Source: Sediminitomix flava (lineage in GTDB: Bacteria; Bacteroidota; Bacteroidia; Cytophagales; Flammeovirgaceae). Taken from it: a stretch of 64,000 bases of DNA. The position numbers and the translations under genes are program-made. Location: NCBI RefSeq assembly GCF_003149185.1, contig NZ_QGDO01000004.1, positions 391,076 through 455,075 of the forward strand, written 5' to 3'. Of this stretch, positions 55,764 to 62,946 are shown one piece after another (positions within the stretch are counted from its first letter, which is position 1; every line of letters starts with the position of its first letter). The notes under the pieces are model-generated. The model was not told the DNA's origin. It did not search any database and saw nothing but the letters and a program-made list of their open reading frames with translations.

Positions 55764-56390
55764 ATGAAAACTTTAAAACAATATGTATCTCGCTTTTTTA
55801 TGATTTCTTTCTTTACGATGATGACTACAGCTGTTTTAGCTTCAGGTTATCCTTCATTCACATTTAGTTTGCTTCCAATGGAAGGAATGAAGAAAGTAAA
55901 ATTAGATTTAAGCTCACTTGAGGGTGCAAATGGTTTGGTAAGAGTGATGAGCTGCGATGGCAAAGAGATGTACAGAGAGCGTTTCAAAAACGATGAGATG
56001 TGGTCAAAAGTATTCAACTTAAGCGAATTGGCAGAAGATGAATATAAGATGTTCGTAAATATCGGAACACTTAATTTGGTTGCAAGAATCAACGTTTCTG
56101 AAGAAGGTGTGAACCTTATCGAGAATTTAACTCCTGTAAACACAGAAAGCACATTGCGCTGTAGAGCTAAAGGCAAAAAAATGAGTGTTTTCTTTAATAC
56201 TATCGACCACGTAACGGTTCGAATCCACAATACTGATGGAAAAGAAGTATTCCACAGCAAATTTGATGGAAACGGTGTCGATACTTTTGCTAGATCGTTC
56301 TGTCTTGAAAACCTTAAAGACGGTGCGTACACAGTAACTGTTTATTCTGATGAAAAAGGTGCACACGAACAAGATGTTGAATTAAGATAA
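55764..56390 (+). CDS. Secreted protein with two homologous beta-domains
   Basis: 208 residues from the ATG at 55764; an earlier in-frame ATG at 55731 overlaps the promoter. Signal peptide FFMISFFTMMTTAVLASG. The mature part has two similar halves: LVRVMSCDGKEMYRERF...FNLSELAEDEYKMFVNI and VTVRIHNTDGKEVFHSKF...FCLENLKDGAYTVTVYS. Each looks like a small immunoglobulin-type fold of the DUF3244 or secretion-C-terminal-domain kind seen in Bacteroidota. No catalytic motif. Function unknown; possibly a surface or periplasmic structural protein. Confidence 0.75.
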   Translation: MKTLKQYVSRFFMISFFTMMTTAVLASGYPSFTFSLLPMEGMKKVKLDLSSLEGANGLVRVMSCDGKEMYRERFKNDEMWSKVFNLSELAEDEYKMFVNIGTLNLVARINVSEEGVNLIENLTPVNTESTLRCRAKGKKMSVFFNTIDHVTVRIHNTDGKEVFHSKFDGNGVDTFARSFCLENLKDGAYTVTVYSDEKGAHEQDVELR

Positions 56391-56422
56391 GCTTGAGACA
56401 AAAACACATAAACTTTTTCCAA

Positions 56423-56455
56423 CTCCCCTTGAGAAATCTTGGGGAGATTTTTTTT
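56423..56455 (+). terminator. Terminator before ssrA
   Basis: CTCCCC (56423-56428) pairs with GGGGAG (56441-56446) and is followed by eight or nine T. It isolates ssrA from the secreted protein gene. Confidence 0.8.
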
Positions 56456-56490
56456 GCTTTAAATTGTATCCTTTATTGCAAATAATCCGT

Positions 56491-56498
56491 TATATTTG
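56491..56498 (+). promoter_or_regulatory. -7 element of ssrA
   Basis: TATATTTG fits TAnnTTTG exactly and ends 10 nt before the tmRNA 5' end. TTG occurs at 56464-56466, a longer spacing (24) than usual. Confidence 0.65.
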
Positions 56499-56508
56499 CA
56501 ATCCCTTT

Positions 56509-56916
56509 GGGGTCGACCGGTATTGACAGGTTGAGATTTTGCGTGTATAAGCATGTCGGGTGGTGGGTGTCACATCCGTAATAAATACATCCACACTATA
56601 GATGGCGATTCATACGCTATGGCTGCCTAATCTCCTCTTCTGAGTTGAGATCTATGGGCTTAAACGGTTGAGTAGCTTAACGCACTCCCGGGCTACATCC
56701 TACCGTGCTCTGTTCTTTCAGCGTGGATTCTAGGGTGTTGTAAAGAAGGAACTAGCTTGAAGACTGCTGCGATCCGATAGCGAAACCTTAAGCAGATACG
56801 GGAATCTCTGGGTTTGTTCCCGACCTGGCTTTCCCCGACAATTAAAGTGGAACTAAGCATGTAGAAGGCACGACGAGGTCCTTCTCTGGACCAGGGTTCG
56901 AATCCCTGCGACTCCA
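56509..56916 (+). ncRNA. ssrA: tmRNA (transfer-messenger RNA)
   Basis: Rescues stalled ribosomes and tags the nascent peptides. The 5' end GGGGTCG (56509) pairs with CGACTCC (56909-56915), discriminator A56916; the T-arm GGTTCGAATCC lies just before. The tag frame is GGC GAT TCA TAC GCT ATG GCT GCC TAA (56604-56630), giving (A)GDSYAMAA. The bases before the resume codon, TAGAT, repeat the UAG of E. coli tmRNA with A four nt upstream, supporting the choice of GGC. CCA is not encoded. A terminator follows at 56925, and the element with the rolling-circle initiator begins just downstream. Confidence 0.96.
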
Positions 56917-56924
56917 CAGAAGTT

Positions 56925-56956
56925 AGCCCTTACAGTATTGTAAGGGCTTTTTTTAT
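56925..56956 (+). terminator. Terminator of ssrA
   Basis: AGCCCTTACA (56925-56934) pairs with TGTAAGGGCT (56939-56948), followed by TTTTTTAT. Confidence 0.9.
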
Positions 56957-56964
56957 ATCATTTA

Positions 56965-56987
56965 GGGAAAGCATTGGGGAAAACATT
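56965..56987. repeat. Short direct repeats beside ssrA
   Basis: GGGAAAGCATT (56965-56975) and GGGAAAACATT (56977-56987), 12-nt period, one mismatch, 49 nt after the tmRNA end. They may be arm-type sites of an integrase, or part of the attachment region. No integrase is visible here. Confidence 0.35.
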
Positions 56988-57110
56988 TTCAAAACGGATT
57001 CATTTTAGCCCCAAAAAGACAAAACAGAAACCATAATCAATAAGACAGGCTTTATTTAACGAGGCTTAGTAAAACCAAAACTATAACCCCAATTAAGAAC
57101 TATTCGAATC

Positions 57111-57145
57111 AAAAAAGCCCTATCCATAACCAATGGATAAAGCTT
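57111..57145 (-). terminator. Probable terminator of the element's minus-strand operon
   Basis: TATCCAT (57121-57127) pairs with ATGGATA (57133-57139), extended by AAAG..CTTT, with T-tract on the minus strand. The gap 56957-57431 shows no gene besides the repeats above. Confidence 0.5.
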
Positions 57146-57431
57146 TAAACTTTACTTAAACCCACTTTAAAAGGCTTTTAATCCTTCAAGTTCTACATCT
57201 ACAATCCTTACAAATCCCTATTACGCCCCAAAACGAGGTTAAAAATAAAGGTAAAATGTAAGTAAATGAAAGTTATTATTACATGGAATAATTTGAATAA
57301 CACCTCTCAAGTAATTGACAGTCAAAACGATGCAAGTATATATTAGAGTTTCAAAACTTTCATTTTCACACACCCCCTCCCCCCTTTCATTTTTAAAACT
57401 TCATTAATCGGTTCAATTTTTCCCAACTGCT

Positions 57432-57650
57432 CTAAAGGTTTTCAATATCACTTTTCAAAGCGTGCTTTATCGTATGAATAGACACCCCAAATTCATTGGC
57501 TAGTTTCATAACAATTGCGTCAAATTCATATTGCAAAGGTTTAGGGGCTTGCCTGTAAATTTCATTAAAGCGTTCTTTAATCTTTTTATAACGTCTTATC
57601 ATGTTCAAACGCTTCGTTTCTGCGATTTTCTTTCTTGTCTCTTCTTTCAT
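57432..57650 (-). CDS. Small basic protein, unknown
   Basis: 72 residues, strongly basic N-terminus (KKIAETKRLNMIRRYKKIKERF) and a helical C-terminus that could be a helix-turn-helix: IVMKLANEFGVSIHTIKHALKSDI looks like a weak HTH. No family recognised. Last gene of the element's minus-strand operon, 23 nt after the DUF3850 gene. Confidence 0.55.
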   Translation of the reverse strand: MKEETRKKIAETKRLNMIRRYKKIKERFNEIYRQAPKPLQYEFDAIVMKLANEFGVSIHTIKHALKSDIENL

Positions 57651-57673
57651 TGCTTCTTTATTTAAGGATCTAC

Positions 57674-57958
57674 TTACTTTTTAAACCGCCCTAAATGGGG
57701 TGTCATTGACAAGATTACAAACCCTCTTTTTAATCCGTATTGCTCGCAATCTCTGAGAATATGGGTAATCACTCTTGAACATTCTCGACCTGTAAATTCT
57801 CCATTATTAAACTCTCGCAGATGTAAAGCATCCCCCACTCTAAAATCTCGATCATTTTTCCTCAATTCGCAGGCTTTACGTTTCTTCACTACCTCATCAA
57901 AGTATTTAGGTAAAATTTTGAGAGTATGAGAATTAATCTTCTGAACTTCTTTTTTCAT
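57674..57958 (-). CDS. DUF3850 (ASCH/PUA-like) domain protein
   Basis: 94 residues. HTLKILPKYFDEVVKKRKACELRKNDRDFRVGDALHLREF is the DUF3850 signature, an ASCH-like fold related to RNA-binding PUA domains, very common in phages and plasmids of Bacteroidota and Firmicutes. Role unknown, possibly RNA or nucleotide modification sensing. Seven nt downstream of the 133-residue unknown. Confidence 0.82.
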   Translation of the reverse strand: MKKEVQKINSHTLKILPKYFDEVVKKRKACELRKNDRDFRVGDALHLREFNNGEFTGRECSRVITHILRDCEQYGLKRGFVILSMTPHLGRFKK

Positions 57959-57965
57959 TGCTTCT

Positions 57966-58367
57966 TTATTTTCGTCCTTGTCTATATTGTAGTTCTTCCA
58001 AATTGGAAGGGCATAAGCTTGGGAATAAGCTATATTGTCTAAAGGGTTTTACATACCTCCAAAACCCCCGAATGGCTTTTTTATCAAAATCCCCTCCCTC
58101 CCTAATTACTTTTACAATTTCTTCGCTTACACTGGCTAAACCCTCAAAAATATTGCTTGTTGTAATCCCTTCTTTCAGTGGTTTTATTTCGCAGACATCA
58201 AACACGGTGTAACCAATACAAAAGCGTACCTCTTTATTTTTAGTTACAAACTCACCTACTTTTAAAATAATCCGCCCCCTCTTGGTTGGGGATGACCTGT
58301 ATAAGATTAGAGGGTTAATACATTCCCCTTTTCTGTCAAATCTGAATGTTTCTTTTTGAGTTGTCAT
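57966..58367 (-). CDS. Element protein of unknown function
   Basis: 133 residues, soluble, with beta-rich first half (RGRIILKVGEFVTKNKEVRFCIGYTVFDV) and a helical part (SVSEEIVKVIREGGDFDKKAIRGF). No signal peptide, no recognised family. Follows the replication gene with a 13-nt gap. Confidence 0.55.
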   Translation of the reverse strand: MTTQKETFRFDRKGECINPLILYRSSPTKRGRIILKVGEFVTKNKEVRFCIGYTVFDVCEIKPLKEGITTSNIFEGLASVSEEIVKVIREGGDFDKKAIRGFWRYVKPFRQYSLFPSLCPSNLEELQYRQGRK

Positions 58368-58380
58368 AGTAAAATTGGTT

Positions 58381-59997
58381 TTAATTATTCCGTTTAGTTA
58401 TTTCTCGAATTAACTTCTTTGCCCTTGTTCCAGTTAATACTCGCTTTGAACGTCCGCCCCCCTTCAATACTTGCACCTCTTTAATTCTCTTTATCCAGTC
58501 CGAACTGGCTTTAATTTCTTTTTGCTCTAGTAAATCACTATACCTTTTTCGATTATGGGTGTAAGTTATCAATAGGTTCAAACGCCCCCGTTCCATTTTC
58601 TTTAGAAGGTTTTCAAGTATTGGTATTTCTTTGGTTTTAGCTTCTTTCATTCTTCTTTTTCGGTTTTCGTGGCTTTGCTTATTACTGCATCTTTTAGAAC
58701 AATATTTTGCATTAGGTTTTTTATGACTCATATCGCCCCCACACTGGGAACATTTATGTTTTTTGGGGTCAGCTTTACGAGGGTAAAACGTACCACTTTT
58801 TTTCAATGCTCCACCCCCAATGGTTTTCACTTCTGAATCCTCCTTTATTGAGTTTTCTAAATACAACTTTTCCCCCCTTATCTTTAAAGTGGTAAAACGT
58901 ACCAATTTTTCATTTTCAACTGGTGTTTTTTGCTTGTCTAAAATTTGGTCTAAAACATGGGGTTCAAAGGCTGTTTTTTGCCCTAAAATTTGGTCTAAAA
59001 CACCTATCATATTAGCTCTTATCTCAGCTTGTGTATTATGCCCCCCAAACTTTAAAAGCATTGCCCACCAAGTATTTTTTTTGTTTTGACGTAATGATCT
59101 TATTTGAGCTTTTTCTTTTTCAGTTTCAGCATTACCCAAATTCCATGTTTCAGTAATTAATAAATATTTAAATCTTTCTAACTGTTGCGAAGTCATTGAA
59201 TCACGGGCGTATTCATCCAAGGAATTAAAATAAATGGCATCGCTCCAAACTTTTAAAAGCTCAGAAGATACCAATTGAAAAACTTCTATACGGGTTAAAT
59301 CCGCCAAAGTAACGACCTTTAAACCCGTTCCTTTTAAGACTGAATTTAGCTTTTTCATTTTCTTATAACGAATCTCTACACGTAACAGCTTTTTATTATA
59401 ATCCCTTGTTTCTCTTGTCTTGTCCTTGTTGTTTCTCTTGTCTTGTTTTCGTTGTTTTTTGTTGTTTAAACGTTGATTTTGTTGGTTTGCAACACAACCG
59501 CCTTTATCATATATTTTCACCTCATAATCATCTTTCTTTATGGCTTTTATTGTCTTCTTTTCAGCATCTTCTTTTTCTAAAGAAAATAAGTCTTTACCCC
59601 ATGATTTAAGCCCAGTAAGGACAAAACTAGCATCTAATGACGTTGAGACATTTAACCCAAATTCGACACTATGAACCCTCACAGATTGAGCATTAACACA
59701 TAATTCTTTTTCTAGTTTATCCAGTGTTTTTAAAAAGTCCTGAAAGGTATAAAGCGTATCATTAGCCCCTCCATTATTCCAAAATACATGGAGACTCCCA
59801 CGAATAACATACTTAAATACCCCGTCTGAATGCTCAAATATCCCAAGTCTTAAGCCTTTGTATTCACCCCACATATAAGGGTAGATTTCCCCAGTGTTCC
59901 AGTTAGTTATGACATTAAATGGTAGACGCAAACAAGACCGCCAATAATTAGCGATTTCCCCACCGTCTTTAAACTTTAATGTTACCCCGTCTACCAT
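58381..59997 (-). CDS. Rolling-circle replication initiator, phage/plasmid gene II/X-like
   Basis: About 538 residues from the ATG at 59997 (MVDGVTLKFKDGG, a typical N-terminus of these proteins); the frame continues to 60054, where an ATG directly follows the stop of the upstream gene. Landmarks: SVRVHSVEFGLNVS, DDYEVKIYDKGG (the K-x-Y-D-K-G of gene II/X-type proteins, about residue 165), and LLRVEIRYKKMKKL. The C-terminal 110 residues carry a zinc motif HKCSQCGGDM...KYCSKRCSNKQSHENRK. From memory this is the plan of the gene II/X initiators of filamentous phages and of some plasmids. Catalytic Tyr is not certain. Confidence 0.62.
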   Translation of the reverse strand: MVDGVTLKFKDGGEIANYWRSCLRLPFNVITNWNTGEIYPYMWGEYKGLRLGIFEHSDGVFKYVIRGSLHVFWNNGGANDTLYTFQDFLKTLDKLEKELCVNAQSVRVHSVEFGLNVSTSLDASFVLTGLKSWGKDLFSLEKEDAEKKTIKAIKKDDYEVKIYDKGGCVANQQNQRLNNKKQRKQDKRNNKDKTRETRDYNKKLLRVEIRYKKMKKLNSVLKGTGLKVVTLADLTRIEVFQLVSSELLKVWSDAIYFNSLDEYARDSMTSQQLERFKYLLITETWNLGNAETEKEKAQIRSLRQNKKNTWWAMLLKFGGHNTQAEIRANMIGVLDQILGQKTAFEPHVLDQILDKQKTPVENEKLVRFTTLKIRGEKLYLENSIKEDSEVKTIGGGALKKSGTFYPRKADPKKHKCSQCGGDMSHKKPNAKYCSKRCSNKQSHENRKRRMKEAKTKEIPILENLLKKMERGRLNLLITYTHNRKRYSDLLEQKEIKASSDWIKRIKEVQVLKGGGRSKRVLTGTRAKKLIREITKRNN

Positions 59998-60054
59998 TAC
60001 GAACCGTCTTAAAAAACTATTCTTACACTTTACAAAAAGCCACAAATTGAGCAT

Positions 60055-60366
60055 TTAAGCCCCTTTAAATAAGTCACCTTGCTTCATTACTGGTCTTGAT
60101 AAATCACTCATAGAATACACCGCTAATTCACTTTTAACGGCTGTACTGTCATTCTTGTAAAACTGGTTACAAGCTCTTATCCACTCCTCTATTTTCATAC
60201 CTCCCACCGTTCCAGTACTATCCGAATCATTACAAAACCAATGTTCATGGATATTCACCATTACATAAGCCGTTTTCTTTTGTCCGCTTGCATTGTGATT
60301 CACGATTTTAACCATATGAGTTGGTATAAAATCATGTGTTGTATTAGCTTGTTTTAATTGTTCCAT
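60055..60366 (-). CDS. Element protein of unknown function
   Basis: 103 residues. Central region MVKIVNHNASGQKKTAYVMVNIHEHWFC looks like beta strands, the rest helical (IEEWIRACNQFYKND). No recognised family. It stands directly upstream of the replication gene (its TAA touches the ATG at 60054), so the two are translationally linked; a single-strand-binding or replication accessory role is conceivable but unproven. Confidence 0.55.
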   Translation of the reverse strand: MEQLKQANTTHDFIPTHMVKIVNHNASGQKKTAYVMVNIHEHWFCNDSDSTGTVGGMKIEEWIRACNQFYKNDSTAVKSELAVYSMSDLSRPVMKQGDLFKGA

Positions 60367-60516
60367 CGCTAAATTTTGAGTTTAAAAAGGCAGTCCACCA
60401 CCAATAAAAAAGGGTGTTCTTTTCCATGCCGTCCAAAAAAGGTAGACCGCCAATAGTGATTAATAAGAAAAAAAGATTTGCATAGCCTAAAGCACTGCTT
60501 TAAGCTCTATTTGTGA
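60367..60516. other. Non-coding stretch upstream of the replication genes, candidate origin
   Basis: 150 nt without a supported ORF. It contains a TAAAGC-ACT-GCTTTA hairpin (60488-60502) and repeated CCA/CCACC-type words: CAGTCCACC (60391), CCGTCCAAA (60429), TAGACCGCC (60443) and CCAATA twice (60401, 60450). Such a mix of hairpin and short repeats fits a double-strand origin, but the nick site is not identifiable. Confidence 0.3.
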
Positions 60517-60900
60517 TTATTCCGCCCGACCTTCTACCAATTCAGACAAAGCAGATTCTATGCAATGCCTAAAGCGTGGCATGATGTCAGTTTCTTTTTC
60601 TACGCCTTTTACAGCAAGTAAAAGCAATGATTTCGCAATATCCGTATAAGCATCTATAACGCTTAAATCTGAGGTATAAAAACGGTCATTTTTTAGTCCC
60701 AAAGCCACCTTGTAACCACCCCATTTATAAGAATTACAAATAGAGTCTAATAATAGATTTATAAGTTCTTGGGAGTCTTCTACCCCTTGCTCATAAATGG
60801 CTAATCCATCCAGTACAGACTGTAAGACTGCTTTATTTTGCTCCCTTATCTCTACACTTAGAGAATGAAGCATAGATTTTTCACCACTACCTATACTCAT
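60517..60900 (-). CDS. Element protein of unknown function
   Basis: 127 residues, acidic and helical (IREQNKAVLQSVLDGLAIYEQG, LLLDSICNSYKWGGYKVALGL). No recognised family, no signal peptide. It overlaps the HTH gene upstream by 4 nt (ATGA), so both are translated together. Confidence 0.55.
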   Translation of the reverse strand: MSIGSGEKSMLHSLSVEIREQNKAVLQSVLDGLAIYEQGVEDSQELINLLLDSICNSYKWGGYKVALGLKNDRFYTSDLSVIDAYTDIAKSLLLLAVKGVEKETDIMPRFRHCIESALSELVEGRAE

Positions 60901-61205
60901 TGTTTTAAGTTCTTTTTCTTACTTTCAAAGAATTTTTCTACATCGGCACGCTTAAAAACCGTTTTGCGCCCTACTTTTTCAAAAGGAATTTCACCCTTTT
61001 TCATTAGCGTATGTAGCGTTCCGAGTGATAAGCTATACTCTTTAGCTACCTCTTTACGGCTCAGACGTTCTGAGGGGCTTACGGGCTTTTGTTTTTGTAC
61101 GTTTCGAACTTCTTCTTTTAGCTCAGAAATGACACCTCTTAACCCTCTGATTTCAGCGTGAAGAGCTTCAAAAGGGTTTTGCATTTGGTTTGTATTTACG
61201 TCCAT
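60897..61205 (-). CDS. Excisionase-like / MerR-type HTH DNA-binding protein
   Basis: 102 residues. Coiled-coil N-terminus (residues 15-42) followed by a small winged helix of the HTH_17 kind: LSRKEVAKEYSLSLGTLHTLMKKGEIPFEKVGRKTVFKRADVEKFFES. That is the standard arrangement for phage and ICE excisionase or RepA-like initiator-helper proteins in Bacteroidota. Located just upstream of the 127-residue protein and after the Cro-like gene. DNA target unknown. Confidence 0.8.
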   Translation of the reverse strand: MDVNTNQMQNPFEALHAEIRGLRGVISELKEEVRNVQKQKPVSPSERLSRKEVAKEYSLSLGTLHTLMKKGEIPFEKVGRKTVFKRADVEKFFESKKKNLKQ

Positions 61206-61217
61206 TGATTTACTGTT

Positions 61218-61445
61218 TTAAGCTTGTAAAACTTTAATTAGGCGTTCTGTTGCTTGCCTTTGTTCTTCTTTCCATTTTTCCACATAGTCAACTACGGCAT
61301 TAATAATCTTAGCATCTTCTTTAGACCGATAGCCATTGAAGAAGCGGACAATGTTTTGGTATTGAAGATTATTAGTTTCTCCAATATCCTTCAAAGCCCC
61401 ATGAGGGAGTTGATTTTTTAACTCTTGTCTTTGTTCGTAATTCAT
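61218..61445 (-). CDS. Cro-like small DNA-binding protein
   Basis: 75 residues from the ATG at 61445 (MNYEQRQELKNQLPHGAL); upstream in-frame sequence to 61529 lies in the operator region and is not expected to be translated. The helix-turn-helix-like ALKDIGETNNLQYQNIVRFFNGYRSKEDAKIINAVVDYVEK resembles the small phage repressors of Bacteroidota elements (LPxGAxxxIA..., NGxR). Divergent from the CI-like gene at 61579 across 133 bp with palindromes. Probably first gene of the lytic or replication operon. Confidence 0.62.
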   Translation of the reverse strand: MNYEQRQELKNQLPHGALKDIGETNNLQYQNIVRFFNGYRSKEDAKIINAVVDYVEKWKEEQRQATERLIKVLQA

Positions 61446-61484
61446 GGTATTGATAACCAATTTAGTTATATAATTTTCATACTT

Positions 61485-61552
61485 TAGTTTATTAGAGTGG
61501 GATAAACTACTCTTATATCTAATAAACATTTAAATATATTAGATATTCTAAT
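61485..61552. promoter_or_regulatory. Palindromic operators between the divergent regulators
   Basis: Inverted repeat 1: TAGTTTAT (61485-61492) with ATAAACTA (61502-61509). Inverted repeat 2: ATTAGA-TAT-TCTAAT (61538-61552). ATATCTAAT (61515-61523) and ATTAGATAT (61538-61546) are a further inverted pair. Half-sites of ATTAGA type thus occur four times. This looks like the operator of a CI/Cro-type switch. Confidence 0.6.
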
Positions 61553-61578
61553 AATTACCAACATTTAAAATATTTATT

Positions 61579-62406
61579 ATGAACCTAGGTAATATTTATG
61601 GAGATAGATTCAAAGCAATAAGGAAGAGAATAAAGATTAATCAAACTGACTTCGCTAAAAAACTTAATACTTCGCAGTCTAATATTTCACTAATTGAAAA
61701 AGGAGAACGAGTTCCCCCATTAGATTTAATTCATGAATTATTTAACATAGGTGTTACCTCTGATTATATATTACATGGAGTTGAACCCATATTAGAAGAG
61801 GATGTAAAAAAACGAAAAGATGAGAATGCGAAAGAATTTGATTCACGAATTGAAGAAGAACGTAGAAAATATAGAGACAAAATATTTGAACTACATAGAG
61901 ATGAAATCTTAATGGTTGCTACTACGCTACCTTCTAATGAGCAAGATGAGTATATCCAAAGTCAAATAGATAGATATATTGAAGAAAGTCTTTCATCTGA
62001 AACTTTTGAAAAAAAGAATTCTTTCATTCAACAATTAATACGAAACACCCCAAAACTTAGAGAGCTATATGACCATAAGTCATTTATTGCGAGTATTGTA
62101 AGTGCTCTTAATGAATATATACATTGCTTAGATATGGAGTATCTATATTTAGAGACACAACTTTACCCCGATGATTTAAACAATGTCAATTACAGTGAAA
62201 TTGTAAAGAAAGCTTTGAATATATATAAAGTAAATACATCAAATATTGCACTAGAAAATACGATAGACCAACTTTCAACAACGGTTAAACTGCTCAATGA
62301 CTACCTTCCAGTTAAAGAACTTCATGACAGAACAGATTTAGATATGTGGGGCTATATACTCCATTATTACGAAACCAATGTGAAAGAAAAAGAAGACCGT
62401 AAATAA
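61579..62406 (+). CDS. XRE-family HTH repressor (CI-like)
   Basis: 275 residues. The N-terminal HTH_3 domain is unambiguous: FKAIRKRIKINQTDFAKKLNTSQSNISLIEKGERVPPLDLI (residues about 10-51). The rest is a long helical region (coiled-coil-like VKKRKDENAKEFDSRIEEERRKYRDK) with no peptidase S24 domain, so it is not a RecA-cleavable LexA/CI repressor. It is likely a repressor maintaining the integrated state, perhaps inactivated by another signal. Divergent from the Cro-like gene. Confidence 0.85.
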   Translation: MNLGNIYGDRFKAIRKRIKINQTDFAKKLNTSQSNISLIEKGERVPPLDLIHELFNIGVTSDYILHGVEPILEEDVKKRKDENAKEFDSRIEEERRKYRDKIFELHRDEILMVATTLPSNEQDEYIQSQIDRYIEESLSSETFEKKNSFIQQLIRNTPKLRELYDHKSFIASIVSALNEYIHCLDMEYLYLETQLYPDDLNNVNYSEIVKKALNIYKVNTSNIALENTIDQLSTTVKLLNDYLPVKELHDRTDLDMWGYILHYYETNVKEKEDRK

Positions 62407-62421
62407 TTACGGGCTTTTTTT
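62397..62421 (+). terminator. Terminator overlapping the repressor stop codon
   Basis: CCGTAA (62397-62402), loop ATAA, TTACGG (62407-62412), then seven T; the stop codon TAA lies at 62404-62406. Confidence 0.75.
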
Positions 62422-62565
62422 GCTTAAACTAAAAGAACTCTTTGCTTTTAAAGCCCAATCAAAAGAAATCACTAAACAGAAGGTGTAAAAAAATGGCTTT
62501 TAAGCAGTATTTAAAAGCTTTTTAAATGGGTTTTAAATCTCTATTCAAAGCGTAGCATTTCCCCC

Positions 62566-62592
62566 ATTTTATAGCGTAGCGTATTATAAAAT
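62566..62592. repeat. Hairpin with AGCGTAGC loop
   Basis: ATTTTATA (62566-62573) with TATAAAAT (62585-62592). The loop contains AGCGTAGC, which also occurs 25-30 nt before it and in the loop of the branched palindrome at 12.4 kb. The rest of the 540-nt gap 62407-62946 has two terminators but no supported gene. Confidence 0.35.
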
Positions 62593-62768
62593 CAAGTGAG
62601 TGTATTTATGTGCAAACTCGTTTTGTATGCTCTATCACATGGCTTGCTCTTTTAGTCCATTTTCCCGAATTACTAAACGGCTATTGCACTTAAAAGACAG
62701 TACCGAAACTAATACCAAATAAATAACGTATATTTAAGTAACGATTCTACGGATTCGTTGACGGCAAG

Positions 62769-62803
62769 ACCCAATGTTTATTTTTAAGCGTTGGGTTTTT
62801 GCT
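62769..62803 (+). terminator. Orphan terminator hairpin
   Basis: ACCCAATG (62769-62776) pairs with CGTTGGGT (62789-62796; one mismatch-like G-T), followed by T-rich sequence. No gene ends here on the plus strand, so an unannotated RNA may be transcribed from the left. Confidence 0.6.
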
Positions 62804-62880
62804 TTTTTATACCTATAAGAACACAAGCCCCACCGATCACCACCGCTAAGAATTGGGAGTTATGAAAAAGTCCTGAGCAT

Positions 62881-62933
62881 AAAAAAAGGATAAAACCTTA
62901 TGCCATGTGCAATGGGGTTTTATCCTTTTTTTT
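62881..62933 (-). terminator. Terminator of the membrane protein gene
   Basis: Long stem from AAAAAGGATAAAACC at 62883 to GGTTTTATCCTTTTT (ending near 62930), T-tracts on both strands. It ends the gene at 62947 from the minus side. Confidence 0.85.
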
Positions 62934-62946
62934 ATAATGAAAACAT

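Noticed and set aside
56509-56916. Minus-strand frame of 74 residues in the tmRNA gene (56693-56917)
   Set aside because: It is antisense to ssrA and rich in tRNA-like words; the tmRNA assignment explains the sequence.
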